The position numbers and the translations under genes were made by a program. Shown here one piece after another: positions 44,791 to 54,111 of a stretch of 64,000 nucleotides of DNA. Each line of letters begins with the position of its first letter. Positions within the stretch are counted from its first letter, which is position 1. The stretch is taken from NCBI GenBank assembly GCA_017469625.1, contig JAFUGA010000037.1, forward strand, positions 1-64,000. Reading direction: 5' to 3'. The notes beneath the pieces are model-generated. The model had not been told where the DNA came from. It saw only the letters and a list, made by a program, of their open reading frames with translations, and searched no databases. Source of the DNA: Bacteroidales bacterium (GTDB lineage Bacteria > Bacteroidota > Bacteroidia > Bacteroidales > P3).

Positions 44791-45333
44791 TTATAATAGA
44801 CTATAGAAAAACGAGATATAAAGACTGTTTTCTTTATGGTAGTAATCTTCTAAATCTCTTGCTATTACATCTACTTTGTAACCTATACAGACACGGTATT
44901 TGCTTAAGAAACCAATTCCAAATTCTCCATTCAACCCATAAATACAAGAACGTGAATGACTAATAAGGTTCAACTCCGTTTTCAGTTTTGTTCCAAACGG
45001 CACCATAGCATACGGTCCAGCGGCAAAGTATAGATTTATAGCATTGAACCCTAATTTCCATTTAAAGTTTAGAGGTATTACGAAAAATTCATAGTTTTTG
45101 TCCAAAACGTTGTTTTCTTTGTGGTAAAGATACCTTGAAGTGAATAGTACAGAAGTAGAAAGTCCAACACCGATAATAGGTATATGAACGTCTAAACTTG
45201 GTCCAAAAGAAAGGTGTCTTATAGGGAATGCGTCATGTTTTACATCTGATACGACCTTAACACCAAAATCTATTTGAGAATAAACAGAAATTGTTGTAAA
45301 AAAACATAATATGACTATAAATACTTTCTTCAT
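44791..45333 (-). CDS. Small outer-membrane beta-barrel protein
   Basis: 180 residues with signal peptide MKKVFIVILCFFTTISVYSQ. The mature part has strands typical of porin-like barrels (IDFGVKVVSDVK, LSFGPSLDVHIPIIGVGLSTSVLF, NLYFAAGPYAMVPFG) and a C-terminal aromatic strand (LYISFFYSLL). Function is unknown. It is divergent from the giant T9SS gene at 45454, and its promoter leaves a leader of only a few nucleotides. Confidence 0.8.
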   Translation of the reverse strand: MKKVFIVILCFFTTISVYSQIDFGVKVVSDVKHDAFPIRHLSFGPSLDVHIPIIGVGLSTSVLFTSRYLYHKENNVLDKNYEFFVIPLNFKWKLGFNAINLYFAAGPYAMVPFGTKLKTELNLISHSRSCIYGLNGEFGIGFLSKYRVCIGYKVDVIARDLEDYYHKENSLYISFFYSLL

Positions 45334-45343
45334 AATACACTTG

Positions 45344-45351
45344 CAAAGATA
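45344..45351 (-). promoter_or_regulatory. -7 box, near-leaderless
   Basis: TATCTTTG on the minus strand, 10 nt before the ATG at 45333. Confidence 0.65.
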
Positions 45352-45424
45352 TACAAATTTCTCTTTCTTTAAACATAAAGTTCAAAAAAAAGAAAAATTT
45401 TGTCTTTGTAAATATATATTTTTG

Positions 45425-45432
45425 TAAATTTG
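45425..45432 (+). promoter_or_regulatory. -7 box of the giant T9SS gene
   Basis: TAAATTTG, 21 nt before the ATG at 45454. Confidence 0.5.
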
Positions 45433-45453
45433 TAGTCTATAAACTTTTGTAAA

Positions 45454-48400
45454 ATGAAAAAAATATACTCTTTTCTTTTGTTGATAGTATGTCAAATATT
45501 AGTGTTCAACTCTTTGGCACAAAAATCCTTACGTTTGGAAAGAAATGAAGGGCAGTGGGATTCTGAGATATTGTATAAAGCAGAAAGAAAAGAAGGTAAA
45601 GTTTTCATAAGACAGGATAGGGTAACGTTTTTGGTATTTGATAGTACGAATTTCTCTTTTCATCCACACACAATAGAACACAAAGATGGTAGAGAACGTT
45701 ACAGTGTTTTCTCTTTGCGACCTTTGAATACCAAAGAGGCAAAAATAGAAGAAATGGAACTGTGCGAGGGTTATACAAATTATTTCAAAGGTAACGACAA
45801 AACAAAATGGAAAACCAATGTTCGTTCTGTAAAAGGTTTGGTTTTCAAAGAAATTTACGACAAAATAGATTGGCAAATAGAAACTTCGTTTGCAGATATA
45901 AAGCATACGTTTATAGTATATCCTTTTGGGAATGTAGAAGATATAAAGGTAGAATATAATGGTGCAGATTTGTATGAAAAAGACGGACAACTGCATATAG
46001 TTTCTAAATATGGGGAAATAGTAGAGGATAAACCATATATTTATCAAAAAATAGGAGATAAAGAAGTTGAAATTCATGGACAATACATCGTTCAGGACAA
46101 TGTTGTTTCCTACAAAATAGAAAACTATGATAGAAAAGAGAAACTTTACATAGACCCCGGTCTTGTCTTTTCTACCTATGTAGGTTCGCACTCAGACTCT
46201 TGGGGAATGACCTCTTGTTATGATGCAAAGAGAATGATGATAAGCGGAGGTATAGTTCACGGAGCCAATTATCCATATACAGAAGGTGCATACGATGTTT
46301 CATATTCGGGAGATTGGGATTGTGTAATAACAAAGTACGATTCTTTGGGTGAAAACCTTATTTTCTCTACATTTCTTGGAGGAAGTCAAGGTGAGATGCC
46401 TCATAGTATGATAGTGAATAAAAACAACGAGATAGTATTGTATGGAACTACAGGTAGTTTCAATTTTCCTACAACTTCAAATGCATATCAAAGGGTTATG
46501 CACCAAGGTGATAGCCTCTTGTATGACCATTCTGTAAATTACCCTTATGGTTCTGATATTTTCGTTGCTTGCCTTTCACCTATGGGAAATGAACTTATAG
46601 CCTCAACCTTTATAGGTGGTAGTGGAAATGACGGTTTGAATTTTAAACCTTATTATGACCCAAATACACGTGTTCTTTATGGTGGCAACGATTCTTTGTA
46701 TTACAATTACGGAGATTGTGCAAGGGGTGAGTTGATAACGGATTCGGTGAATAATGTTTATGTTGGTAGTTGTACTTTTTCAACAGATTTTCCTACAACG
46801 ACGAATGCTTTTCAGACAACTAATCATGGAGGACAAGAAGCAGTAGTTTTCAAGTTTGACCACTCGTTATCATCGCTTATTTTCTCTACTTATTTGGGTG
46901 GAGTGAAAGATGATGCTGCTTATTCTATAGATATAGATAATTTAGGTAGAATATACGTTGCGGGAGGTTGTGTTTCATCGGATTTTCCTTCTACTTCATC
47001 GGCTTATAACTCTACCCACAACGGAGGAACTACAGATGCGTTCCTATCTCTTTTGTCTTCAGACGGAGAAACCTTAATATCCTCTACTTTTTTCGGCTCT
47101 TCAGAATACGACCAAGCCTATTTCGTAAGATTGGATAAGAATTACTACCCATATATCTATGGACAAACAAAGGCAACAGGCTATACACTTATTCATAATG
47201 TCAATTACTCTATACCAAACAGCGGACAATTCGTAGCAAAGTTTTCTCCACTGTTGGATACTTTGATATGGAGTACCACTTTTGGCTCAGGACTCGGAAT
47301 AGTTAATATTTCTCCGTCCGGTTTTGCAGTAGATATTTGCGATAGAATATATTGTGCCGGTTGGGGAAGAGTATTCAAATCTATGCAAGCATATTTGGGT
47401 TATAACTTTTTAGGAACTACAAATATGCAAACAACTTTTAACGCTTATATGACAAATACCGATGGACAGGATTTTTATATTATTTCTTTGAATAAAGATG
47501 CTGAGAGTTTGGATTATGCATCCTTTTTCGGTGAAGTTTCAACATCTTCTGCCATAGGAACGGACCATGTAGATGGAGGTACATCTCGTTTTGATAGATA
47601 TGGAAACCTATATCAGACTATTTGTGCTTCTTGCGGTGCTTCACAAGGTTTGCCTACTACAATAAATGCTTGGAGTAATGAAAATGCGTCCAGCAATTGC
47701 AATATGGCTTCTGTCAAGTTTAATATCAACGATGATTTTGCTGTTGCAGACTTTGAAACACCTACAGTTTCGTGTAAGGAAACAGAGGTTGCGTTCCAAA
47801 ATACTTCAAGAGGAGATTTGTTTTATTGGTCTTTTGGGGACGGAGATACTTCCACGTTGGAAAATCCTACACACGTATATCATACAAATGGACTGTTTGA
47901 AGTAACTCTTATTACCAAACTTAACGCTGCTTGTAGAGAGTATGACACGATTAGAAAGAACGTTCTTATTCTTGCGGACTCATCTTACTATATAGATACA
48001 ATAAGAGCCTGCTATGGAATGCCTGTTCAGATAGGTTTAAACTATTTTTCAATAGTGCAGGATGAAAACCTAACATTTCGTTGGCAACCAGCAGAATTCC
48101 TATCAGATACAACGATTTGCAACCCTTACGTAACAATAACTTCTCCTACACTTCTAACACTTGTTATAGATAACACAGTTTGCAAGGACACTGTTTACCA
48201 ATTTGTAGATTTGATTACAATAGAGAATGATTTGCCAGACACGTTGAAGTACTGCACTTTACCACATACTTATAATATTCCAACCAATGATGGTATTACA
48301 GTCAGGGCTTCTTATCAAAGAGATTTTATGCCAATGTTACCTCTATCTACACAGAACCATACTTTGACAATAAAGGACACCAATAGATACTTGTATGTTA

Positions 48401-49659
48401 TGTATCAACAGGGTTCTTGTAGGAGTATAGACAGTGTTTGGTTAGAGTTTGAGGGTTATGATTTTACATTGCAAACCCATGATGAAACTTGTTCGGGTTA
48501 TAACGATGGAAAAGCAGAGATAACTTCAAATACTTTTCCGGGAAATGTTACATATACATGGTCAAATCAAAACAGTACTGCTTCTTTGTTAGAGAATATT
48601 CCAAGCGGGAATTATTATGTTACACTTAGTTCAGAAAATGGTTGTTCTACTACAAAGGAATTCTCTATCAACCCTTCAATAATAATAGATATAGCAGTAG
48701 AAAAGACGGACAACTCTTGCCATGGGGTGAATAATGGTGAGATTTCTCTTATTGTTTCGGGAGGAGATTATCCTTATACTTATCTTTGGAACAACAACTC
48801 TTCGGATAGCACTATCACAAATCTATCAGAAGGAAACTATACCTATAACGTAACCGATTCTAAAGGCTGTGTAATGACAGGCGATGTGGAGATACAACCA
48901 TTAGACTCAGTTTCTCTAACTCTTTATGCTACAAACAATAATTGTGAAACAGGTTGCTCAGCCTCTGCCTATGCAAAGGCAACAGGAGGTACGTTACCAT
49001 ATCGTTATTATTGGAGTACAGGGGAAACGATAAAAGATATAATTAACTTATGTAATGGAGATTACACTTTGGAAGTAAAAGATAGAAATGGTTGTGAAAA
49101 CACTGCTTCTGTACATGTAACCAATATAGATATATTCCAAGATTTTGAAGTAACGGCTTCTAAAACTCAAGTTTATGATGGAAATAGGGTAACTTTAGAT
49201 GCAACATATATAGACGGGTTTGAATATTCTTGGTTTCCAAGTACTCATCTGAGCAATCCATACAACCACACTACTACAGCAACTGTTTATGAAACAACGA
49301 CATATACTGTTTATGCTACCGACAATAAAGGTTGTAGTGAAGAGGATACAATAACTATTTTTGCAGAATATGTAGAATGTTCAGAGCCTAATATATATAT
49401 TCCTAACGCTTTTACTCCTAATAATGACGGAAAAAACGATAGGATAGGGGTTTCAGGAGATTTTATTGACAATATAGATTTTGCTATTTACGACCGTTGG
49501 GGTGAGAAAGTATTTCATACAACGGATATTTCAGAACAGTGGGACGGTACTTTTAGAAATTCACCTTGTCAGGCTGGAGTATATTATTATAGACTTGAAG
49601 TGAAGTGTACGGGTGGTAAAACTTTCTTAAAGGGTGGTGATATTACACTAATACGTTAA
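45454..49659 (+). CDS. Giant T9SS surface protein: SBBP beta-propeller, PKD, SprB repeats, type-B C-terminal domain
   Basis: 1401 residues. Signal peptide ends near SLAQ. Order: an N-terminal beta domain starting NEGQWDSEILYKAE (about 25-240); SBBP propeller repeats (about 245-760, with STFLGGS, STYLGGVKDDAAYSID, SDFPTT); a PKD domain (about 775-855, FYWSFGDGDTSTLENPTHVY); and further Ig-like modules. Three SprB-type repeats follow (about 1010-1240, for example GNYYVTLSSENGC), then the gliding-associated C-terminal domain (IPNAFTPNNDGKNDRIGV to the end). Such proteins are anchored on the surface by the type IX system and act in adhesion or motility. No SprF/PorP partner is adjacent. Confidence 0.93.
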   Translation: MKKIYSFLLLIVCQILVFNSLAQKSLRLERNEGQWDSEILYKAERKEGKVFIRQDRVTFLVFDSTNFSFHPHTIEHKDGRERYSVFSLRPLNTKEAKIEEMELCEGYTNYFKGNDKTKWKTNVRSVKGLVFKEIYDKIDWQIETSFADIKHTFIVYPFGNVEDIKVEYNGADLYEKDGQLHIVSKYGEIVEDKPYIYQKIGDKEVEIHGQYIVQDNVVSYKIENYDRKEKLYIDPGLVFSTYVGSHSDSWGMTSCYDAKRMMISGGIVHGANYPYTEGAYDVSYSGDWDCVITKYDSLGENLIFSTFLGGSQGEMPHSMIVNKNNEIVLYGTTGSFNFPTTSNAYQRVMHQGDSLLYDHSVNYPYGSDIFVACLSPMGNELIASTFIGGSGNDGLNFKPYYDPNTRVLYGGNDSLYYNYGDCARGELITDSVNNVYVGSCTFSTDFPTTTNAFQTTNHGGQEAVVFKFDHSLSSLIFSTYLGGVKDDAAYSIDIDNLGRIYVAGGCVSSDFPSTSSAYNSTHNGGTTDAFLSLLSSDGETLISSTFFGSSEYDQAYFVRLDKNYYPYIYGQTKATGYTLIHNVNYSIPNSGQFVAKFSPLLDTLIWSTTFGSGLGIVNISPSGFAVDICDRIYCAGWGRVFKSMQAYLGYNFLGTTNMQTTFNAYMTNTDGQDFYIISLNKDAESLDYASFFGEVSTSSAIGTDHVDGGTSRFDRYGNLYQTICASCGASQGLPTTINAWSNENASSNCNMASVKFNINDDFAVADFETPTVSCKETEVAFQNTSRGDLFYWSFGDGDTSTLENPTHVYHTNGLFEVTLITKLNAACREYDTIRKNVLILADSSYYIDTIRACYGMPVQIGLNYFSIVQDENLTFRWQPAEFLSDTTICNPYVTITSPTLLTLVIDNTVCKDTVYQFVDLITIENDLPDTLKYCTLPHTYNIPTNDGITVRASYQRDFMPMLPLSTQNHTLTIKDTNRYLYVMYQQGSCRSIDSVWLEFEGYDFTLQTHDETCSGYNDGKAEITSNTFPGNVTYTWSNQNSTASLLENIPSGNYYVTLSSENGCSTTKEFSINPSIIIDIAVEKTDNSCHGVNNGEISLIVSGGDYPYTYLWNNNSSDSTITNLSEGNYTYNVTDSKGCVMTGDVEIQPLDSVSLTLYATNNNCETGCSASAYAKATGGTLPYRYYWSTGETIKDIINLCNGDYTLEVKDRNGCENTASVHVTNIDIFQDFEVTASKTQVYDGNRVTLDATYIDGFEYSWFPSTHLSNPYNHTTTATVYETTTYTVYATDNKGCSEEDTITIFAEYVECSEPNIYIPNAFTPNNDGKNDRIGVSGDFIDNIDFAIYDRWGEKVFHTTDISEQWDGTFRNSPCQAGVYYYRLEVKCTGGKTFLKGGDITLIR

Positions 49660-49683
49660 AAATCAAAAATAAAAAACAAAAAA

Positions 49684-50343
49684 GTGAAGAAGCGACAGAA
49701 ATATTACGTAGTTTGGGTAGGTAGAAAAACAGGTATATTTGATAATTGGAGCGATTGCAAGGCGAGTGTTGAAGGATTTGAAAAAGCATCTTACAAATCC
49801 TTTGACACATATTCAGAAGCAGAGTTTGCTTATAATACACCGGGACTGAATTACTATAAAAAGACAGTGGAAAAAGAGAAAAAACAAAATTCAGTCTTCA
49901 ACCCTTTGAAATACAGCACCAATACAGTTTCTTCACATCTTCCTATAATAGATTCCATAGCAACAGATGCTGCCTGTAGTGGCAATCCCGGAGTTATGGA
50001 ATATCAAGGTGTGTATGTGAAAACAGGCAAAAGACTTTTTCATTACAAAACCCCATTGGGTACTAACAATATAGGTGAGTTTTTGGGTATAGTTCATGGT
50101 TTGGCTTTTTTGAAACGGCACAATTTTCCACAACCTCTATATACCGATAGTGTGAATGCTATTAAGTGGGTAAGAGAAAAAAAATGCAAAACAAAACTTC
50201 CTTTGAATAATGAAACGAAAGAGTTGTTTGATTACATACATAGAGCGGAACTTTGGTTGGAAAACAATACCTATACTACTCAGATAATAAAATGGGATAC
50301 AGATTCTTGGGGAGAAATTCCAGCAGATTTTGGTCGCAAATAA
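49684..50343 (+). CDS. Ribonuclease H with viroplasmin-like N-terminal domain
   Basis: 219 residues from a GTG start, 24 bp after the T9SS gene. The N-terminal about 55 residues (YYVVWVGRKTGIFDNWSDCKASVEGF...FAYN) are the caulimovirus viroplasmin/HBD domain, which binds RNA-DNA hybrids. The C-terminal RNase H fold has catalytic acids in ATDAACSGNPG, GEFLGIVHGL, YTDSVNAIKWV and the final DFGRK region. It degrades RNA in hybrids during replication. Close spacing suggests read-through from the upstream gene. Confidence 0.93.
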   Translation: MKKRQKYYVVWVGRKTGIFDNWSDCKASVEGFEKASYKSFDTYSEAEFAYNTPGLNYYKKTVEKEKKQNSVFNPLKYSTNTVSSHLPIIDSIATDAACSGNPGVMEYQGVYVKTGKRLFHYKTPLGTNNIGEFLGIVHGLAFLKRHNFPQPLYTDSVNAIKWVREKKCKTKLPLNNETKELFDYIHRAELWLENNTYTTQIIKWDTDSWGEIPADFGRK

Positions 50344-50399
50344 AATAAAAGTAAATTTCAACAAAACAACATCTTTCTCTATCTTTGTTTTAATTTCAC

Positions 50400-50483
50400 G
50401 AAACAAAGTTTTAGAAAATTAAAACAAAGTTCTACAAAATTAAAACAAAGAGATAGAATTCTAAAACAAAGTTTCATAAGAGT
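50400..50483 (+). repeat. 21-bp module array, locus 8 (4 units)
   Basis: Units at 50400, 50421, 50442 and 50463, with an inverted core CTTTGTTTT just before (50383-50391) that pairs with the first unit. Confidence 0.85.
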
Positions 50484-50694
50484 GTGGGTGTTGTTATGGG
50501 TGAAGAATGTGTTCTTAGGTAGGAAGAGAACTTTATATAAAAGTTAAAAAGTGGTATTTTAGAACAGTAAAATTATTTTTTTAGAATATTTTAACGACTT
50601 TTAGAACGGTGGAATTTATTTTTTGGATTATAAATTTTAACTTTATTTGAGTGGTATATAATAGAGTTCTTTTTAACATTTAAAGAAAAAGAAA

Positions 50695-50718
50695 ACGTTA
50701 CTTAGTATTAAGTAACGT
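50695..50718 (-). terminator. Terminator of rarA
   Basis: 10-bp stem ACGTTACTTA (50695-50704) with TAAGTAACGT (50709-50718), followed on the minus strand by TTTTCTTTTTC. Confidence 0.8.
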
Positions 50719-50791
50719 AAAGTAAAGATAAATAAAAATTTATCAATATTTTAGATAAGCATAACTTTCATTTAGAAAAACATTACAAAAC

Positions 50792-52048
50792 TTAGTAGTC
50801 ATATATTCCTGTCCAATTTTGTCTAAGTGTTTCTCTTATTTGGTTTTCCTTAGGATTGTTGCCCGGTTCATAAAACTTTGTACCTTGAAGTTCGTCTGGG
50901 AGAAACTGTTGTTGAACAAAGTTACCCTCATAGTTGTGAGCGTATTTGTAATCGTTGCCATAGCCTATTTCTTTCATAAGTTTTGTAGGTGCGTTTCTTA
51001 GATGTATAGGCACAGGAGCATCACCGGATTTTTTCACTTCTGCCAAAGCCGTATCTATTGCCATATATGAGGCATTGCTTTTCTTACTTGTGGCAAGGTA
51101 AATGGCAGTCTGTGAGAGTATTATCCTACATTCTGGGTAGCCTATCTTGTTGCAGGCCTCAAAACAAGTGTTTGCTAAAAGCAAAGCGTTAGGATTGGCG
51201 TTTCCTATATCTTCTGAAGCAAGTATTAACATTCTTCTGGCAATAAACAATGGGTCTTCGCCAGATGCTATCATTCTTGCCAACCAATAAACAGCAGCAT
51301 TAGGGTCAGAGCCTCTTAGACTTTTGATGAAAGCCGAGATAATATTGTAATGATTTTCACCTTTCTTGTCATAGATGCTTAAATTCTGCTGAATAATCTT
51401 GCTAACATTTTCATTAGTTACCACAAAATCCCCAACGTTTTGAGAACATACCATCTCAAAAGCATTGAGTAATTTTCTTGCATCTCCTCCTGAAATCCTT
51501 AAAAGAGATTCTGTTTCCTTTAGGTCTATCTTTCTGTTTTGCTCTTCTTCCACGTATTTTTTTGCTTTCATCAAAAGAGATAGCAAATCATCTTTCCCTA
51601 ATTCCTGTAAGATAAACACTTGACACCTTGACAAAAGAGGGGAGATTACTTCAAAAGAAGGGTTTTCTGTTGTGGCACCTATAAGGGTTATAATACCTTT
51701 TTCCACAGCCGAAAGCAAAGAGTCTTGCTGGTTTTTGCTGAAACGGTGAATTTCATCTATGAAAAGCAGACAGTTGCCACCGTGTTGTTTGGCTTTTTCT
51801 ACAACATCTCTTACCTCTTTTACACCAGAATTTATTGCACTAAGAGAATAAAACGGCATAATAAGAGTTTGTGCTATTATGTTCGCAAGTGTGGTTTTTC
51901 CAACGCCGGGAGGTCCCCACAAAATCATAGAAGGAACTCTTCCTTGTTCAATAGCGTTCCTAAGTATAGCACCTTCGCCCGTTAGGTGCTTTTGTCCTAT
52001 GTATTCTTCAAGGTTTTGCGGTCTAAGAATCTCTGCCAAAGGTTTCAT
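50792..52048 (-). CDS. rarA: Replication-associated recombination protein A (MgsA/RarA AAA+ ATPase)
   Basis: 418 residues, homologous to E. coli RarA and yeast Mgs1, which act at stalled replication forks. It has RPQNLEEYIGQKHL near the N-terminus, Walker A GPPGVGKTT near 46, Walker [19 protein letters not shown] near 95, sensor 1 GATTENPSFEVISPLLSRC, and the MgsA C-terminal tetramer domain (AAVYWLARMIASGEDPLFIARRM). It has its own promoter and terminator. Confidence 0.96.
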   Translation of the reverse strand: MKPLAEILRPQNLEEYIGQKHLTGEGAILRNAIEQGRVPSMILWGPPGVGKTTLANIIAQTLIMPFYSLSAINSGVKEVRDVVEKAKQHGGNCLLFIDEIHRFSKNQQDSLLSAVEKGIITLIGATTENPSFEVISPLLSRCQVFILQELGKDDLLSLLMKAKKYVEEEQNRKIDLKETESLLRISGGDARKLLNAFEMVCSQNVGDFVVTNENVSKIIQQNLSIYDKKGENHYNIISAFIKSLRGSDPNAAVYWLARMIASGEDPLFIARRMLILASEDIGNANPNALLLANTCFEACNKIGYPECRIILSQTAIYLATSKKSNASYMAIDTALAEVKKSGDAPVPIHLRNAPTKLMKEIGYGNDYKYAHNYEGNFVQQQFLPDELQGTKFYEPGNNPKENQIRETLRQNWTGIYDY

Positions 52049-52067
52049 AGTCTTGTAATCTTTTTTG

Positions 52068-52075
52068 CAAAGTTA
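52068..52075 (-). promoter_or_regulatory. -7 box of rarA
   Basis: TAACTTTG on the minus strand, 19 nt before the ATG. Confidence 0.55.
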
Positions 52076-52116
52076 AGAAATTATTATTTGACTTTTACCT
52101 ATTGACAAATAATTCT

Positions 52117-52124
52117 TAATTTTG
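52117..52124 (+). promoter_or_regulatory. -7 box of the EamA transporter gene
   Basis: TAATTTTG, 29 nt before the ATG at 52154. Confidence 0.55.
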
Positions 52125-52153
52125 CAAACCCAAAACAAAACAAATTTTATATA

Positions 52154-53083
52154 ATGCGAAACAAAGAAACCGTAAAAGGACATATAGTTATATTATTGAC
52201 AAACATCATCTTCGGAATAAATACTCCTATAGCAAAAGATGCTCTTAATGTAGTAGGACCTTATATACTTTCTACTCTGAGATTTGCAGTCTGTGCTTTG
52301 TTGTTTTGGTTAGTATCATTGTTTTTTCGTTTGCCAAAGGTAGAAAAAAGGGATATTCCTCTATTATGTGTTGCCTCTTTGTTCGGAATAGTTTTCAATC
52401 TGTTTTTGTTTATTCTTGGACTAAGCAAAACAACACCTACAAATGCATCTATAATAGTTAGTATGACACCTATTTTTACTATGATAATGGCTGCAATATT
52501 CCTAAAAGAGCCTCTTACTTTCAAAAAAATAATAGGAGTAGTTTGTGGTTTGACAGGTGCTTTAATACTTATATTTACAAAACAAAGTTCCTTAACTCTA
52601 AAACCTGAAAACAATATACTTGGCATAGTGTTTTGCATTATATGTAGTGTTTCCTATGCTCTTTACCTTACCTTGTTCGCACCTGTTGTCAAAAGAAACC
52701 ACCCTGTAAATGTGATGAAATGGATGTTTTTGACTTCCACCATAGCAATACTGCCATTTACATATAAACATATCATTGGTTTTGATTATAGTTTAATTAC
52801 CACCAAAACTTGTTTGGAAATAGGTTATGTTGTTATTATGGCTACATTTCTTAACTATCTTTTCATACCTATGGCACAGAATAGATTAAGACCTACAACC
52901 CTTTCTATGTACAATTATGTTCAACCCATAATGACAACAATTATTTCAGTAATAACACTTATGGACACCCTAACTATTTACAAGATAATAGCAGCACTTC
53001 TTATTTTCTCAGGCGTGTATATAGTTACCAAATCCAAAAGCAGACAACAAGTATTGGAACAACAATCCAAAGAAAGATTATAA
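52154..53083 (+). CDS. EamA-family drug/metabolite transporter
   Basis: 309 residues with about ten hydrophobic segments in two repeated EamA halves. The first half starts HIVILLTNIIFGINTPIAKDAL and includes the TTPTNASIIVSMTPIFTMIMA helix; the second starts near NILGIVFCIICSVSYALYL. These inner-membrane proteins export or import small metabolites; substrate unknown. Its stop overlaps that of the HTH gene by 6 bp, a tight convergent arrangement. Confidence 0.92.
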   Translation: MRNKETVKGHIVILLTNIIFGINTPIAKDALNVVGPYILSTLRFAVCALLFWLVSLFFRLPKVEKRDIPLLCVASLFGIVFNLFLFILGLSKTTPTNASIIVSMTPIFTMIMAAIFLKEPLTFKKIIGVVCGLTGALILIFTKQSSLTLKPENNILGIVFCIICSVSYALYLTLFAPVVKRNHPVNVMKWMFLTSTIAILPFTYKHIIGFDYSLITTKTCLEIGYVVIMATFLNYLFIPMAQNRLRPTTLSMYNYVQPIMTTIISVITLMDTLTIYKIIAALLIFSGVYIVTKSKSRQQVLEQQSKERL

Positions 53084-53335
53084 AGCATTCTTCTTTTCTA
53101 ATATCTTTTTTTGATGTTCCAATTCGTGTTCTGTCCAATCGCTATCTTCTAAAAAGAAAATATCCTTTACATCTTTGTTACACAAACGTGCAATCTTCAT
53201 AAGGACAAGCCCAGACGGAGCATATTTTCCATTTTCTATTGCATTGATAGTCTGTTTGGTTACACCCGTCATAAGACCTAACTCTTCTTGTGAAATATTT
53301 AGTTCAGCACGTTCTACTTTCAATCTATTCTTCAT
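53078..53335 (-). CDS. Small Xre/Cro-type HTH transcriptional regulator
   Basis: 85 residues with a helix-turn-helix at about 14-40 (ISQEELGLMTGVTKQTINAIENGKY), as in YozG-type regulators. The acidic/basic C-terminal helix may dimerise. It overlaps the upstream membrane-protein gene by 11 bp. Such pairs of a small HTH protein and a membrane protein recur in bacteria and often regulate themselves. A 12-bp palindrome at the predicted transcript start (53860-53871) is a candidate operator. Confidence 0.9.
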   Translation of the reverse strand: MKNRLKVERAELNISQEELGLMTGVTKQTINAIENGKYAPSGLVLMKIARLCNKDVKDIFFLEDSDWTEHELEHQKKILEKKNAL

Positions 53336-53810
53336 TGCTATTCATCTTTTTTATTCTGAATAAAGAAATCTTAAACCAAATAACATATACCAAAGGTAAC
53401 AGTTGCACAAGGTAAAATATTATATACAGAAAAATTATTCCATAAACGAATAAGTAACAAAAAGCAACCAAAGAGAAACCTAAAAGAATAGTTTTTTCGG
53501 CACTTGTTTGTCTTGTAAGGGATATAAGTTCGTCTTCCTCTTTTTCTTTAGAAAAGCCTATAAGCAAAGAACCTGCTATAATCAAAAGAGGTAAAATAGT
53601 TGTGTAGATAGATGTTTCGGCGATGGAAAAGCATACGATACCATTGTTGCCAAAGATTCCAGCGTTGTTTATAAGGGCTGGCATTTTAAATTCATAGTTA
53701 AGCAATTCCCAATTTGAAACAAATCCTACAATAGATAGAATAATTCCAACGGATAATAGTCCTAAACCTACATATTGCCATTTGTGTGGCAGTAAAATAA
53801 TTTTTTTCAT
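53325..53810 (-). CDS. Four-helix membrane protein paired with the HTH regulator
   Basis: 161 residues with about four membrane helices (YVGLGLLSVGIILSIVGFV, TILPLLIIAGSLLIGF, and two in the C-terminal third) and a cytosolic charged loop (SKEKEEDELISLTRQTSAEKT). No enzyme motif is visible. Co-translated with the HTH gene, it may sense a membrane state or antagonise the regulator, but this is inference from arrangement only. Confidence 0.75.
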   Translation of the reverse strand: MKKIILLPHKWQYVGLGLLSVGIILSIVGFVSNWELLNYEFKMPALINNAGIFGNNGIVCFSIAETSIYTTILPLLIIAGSLLIGFSKEKEEDELISLTRQTSAEKTILLGFSLVAFCYLFVYGIIFLYIIFYLVQLLPLVYVIWFKISLFRIKKMNSNEE

Positions 53811-53859
53811 TTTTTGTACTTGTTTTTTTTATCGTTAAACTTTCATTTTATTATTCTTT

Positions 53860-53871
53860 TCAAACGTTTGA
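53860..53871. promoter_or_regulatory. Candidate operator palindrome TCAAACGTTTGA
   Basis: A perfect 12-bp palindrome lies 6 bp downstream of the -7 box (53877-53884, minus) and covers the expected transcription start of the membrane protein/HTH operon. A repressor bound here would block transcription. Confidence 0.5.
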
Positions 53872-53876
53872 CGCTG

Positions 53877-53884
53877 CAAAGATA
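53877..53884 (-). promoter_or_regulatory. -7 box of the membrane protein/HTH operon
   Basis: TATCTTTG on the minus strand, about 67 nt before the ATG at 53810. Confidence 0.6.
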
Positions 53885-54111
53885 TGATATTATTTTATAA
53901 TAGTAAAATATTTTTTACTTTTTATTTAATTTCTTTGATTTTTATTCAGATATTATTGATTTAAAATAAGAGTAGAATATCTTGTAGTAAAGAATAGGAG
54001 TTGTGAAATTTTGTAATAAATGGAGGGTAGTGGAAAATAGAATATTTTAATCTAATTCTATTGAGAAAAAAAACGAAATTTAGAACATTTTTGATTTATA
54101 GTTATTTTAAT

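Larger units (their letters stand above)
50344..50791. other. Convergent spacer with repeat locus 8 and rarA terminator
   Basis: This spacer contains the 21-bp array, a decayed repeat TTTTAGAAC-x-GT at 50557 and 50599 (with TTTTAGAAT at 50579), and the rarA terminator. No gene is seen. Confidence 0.7.

Noticed and set aside
45529-46191. Leftward 220-codon frame inside the giant T9SS gene
   Set aside because: It is antisense to a well-supported domain (NEGQWDSEILYK onward), with low-complexity Phe/Tyr/Ile composition typical of shadow frames in AT-rich genes.
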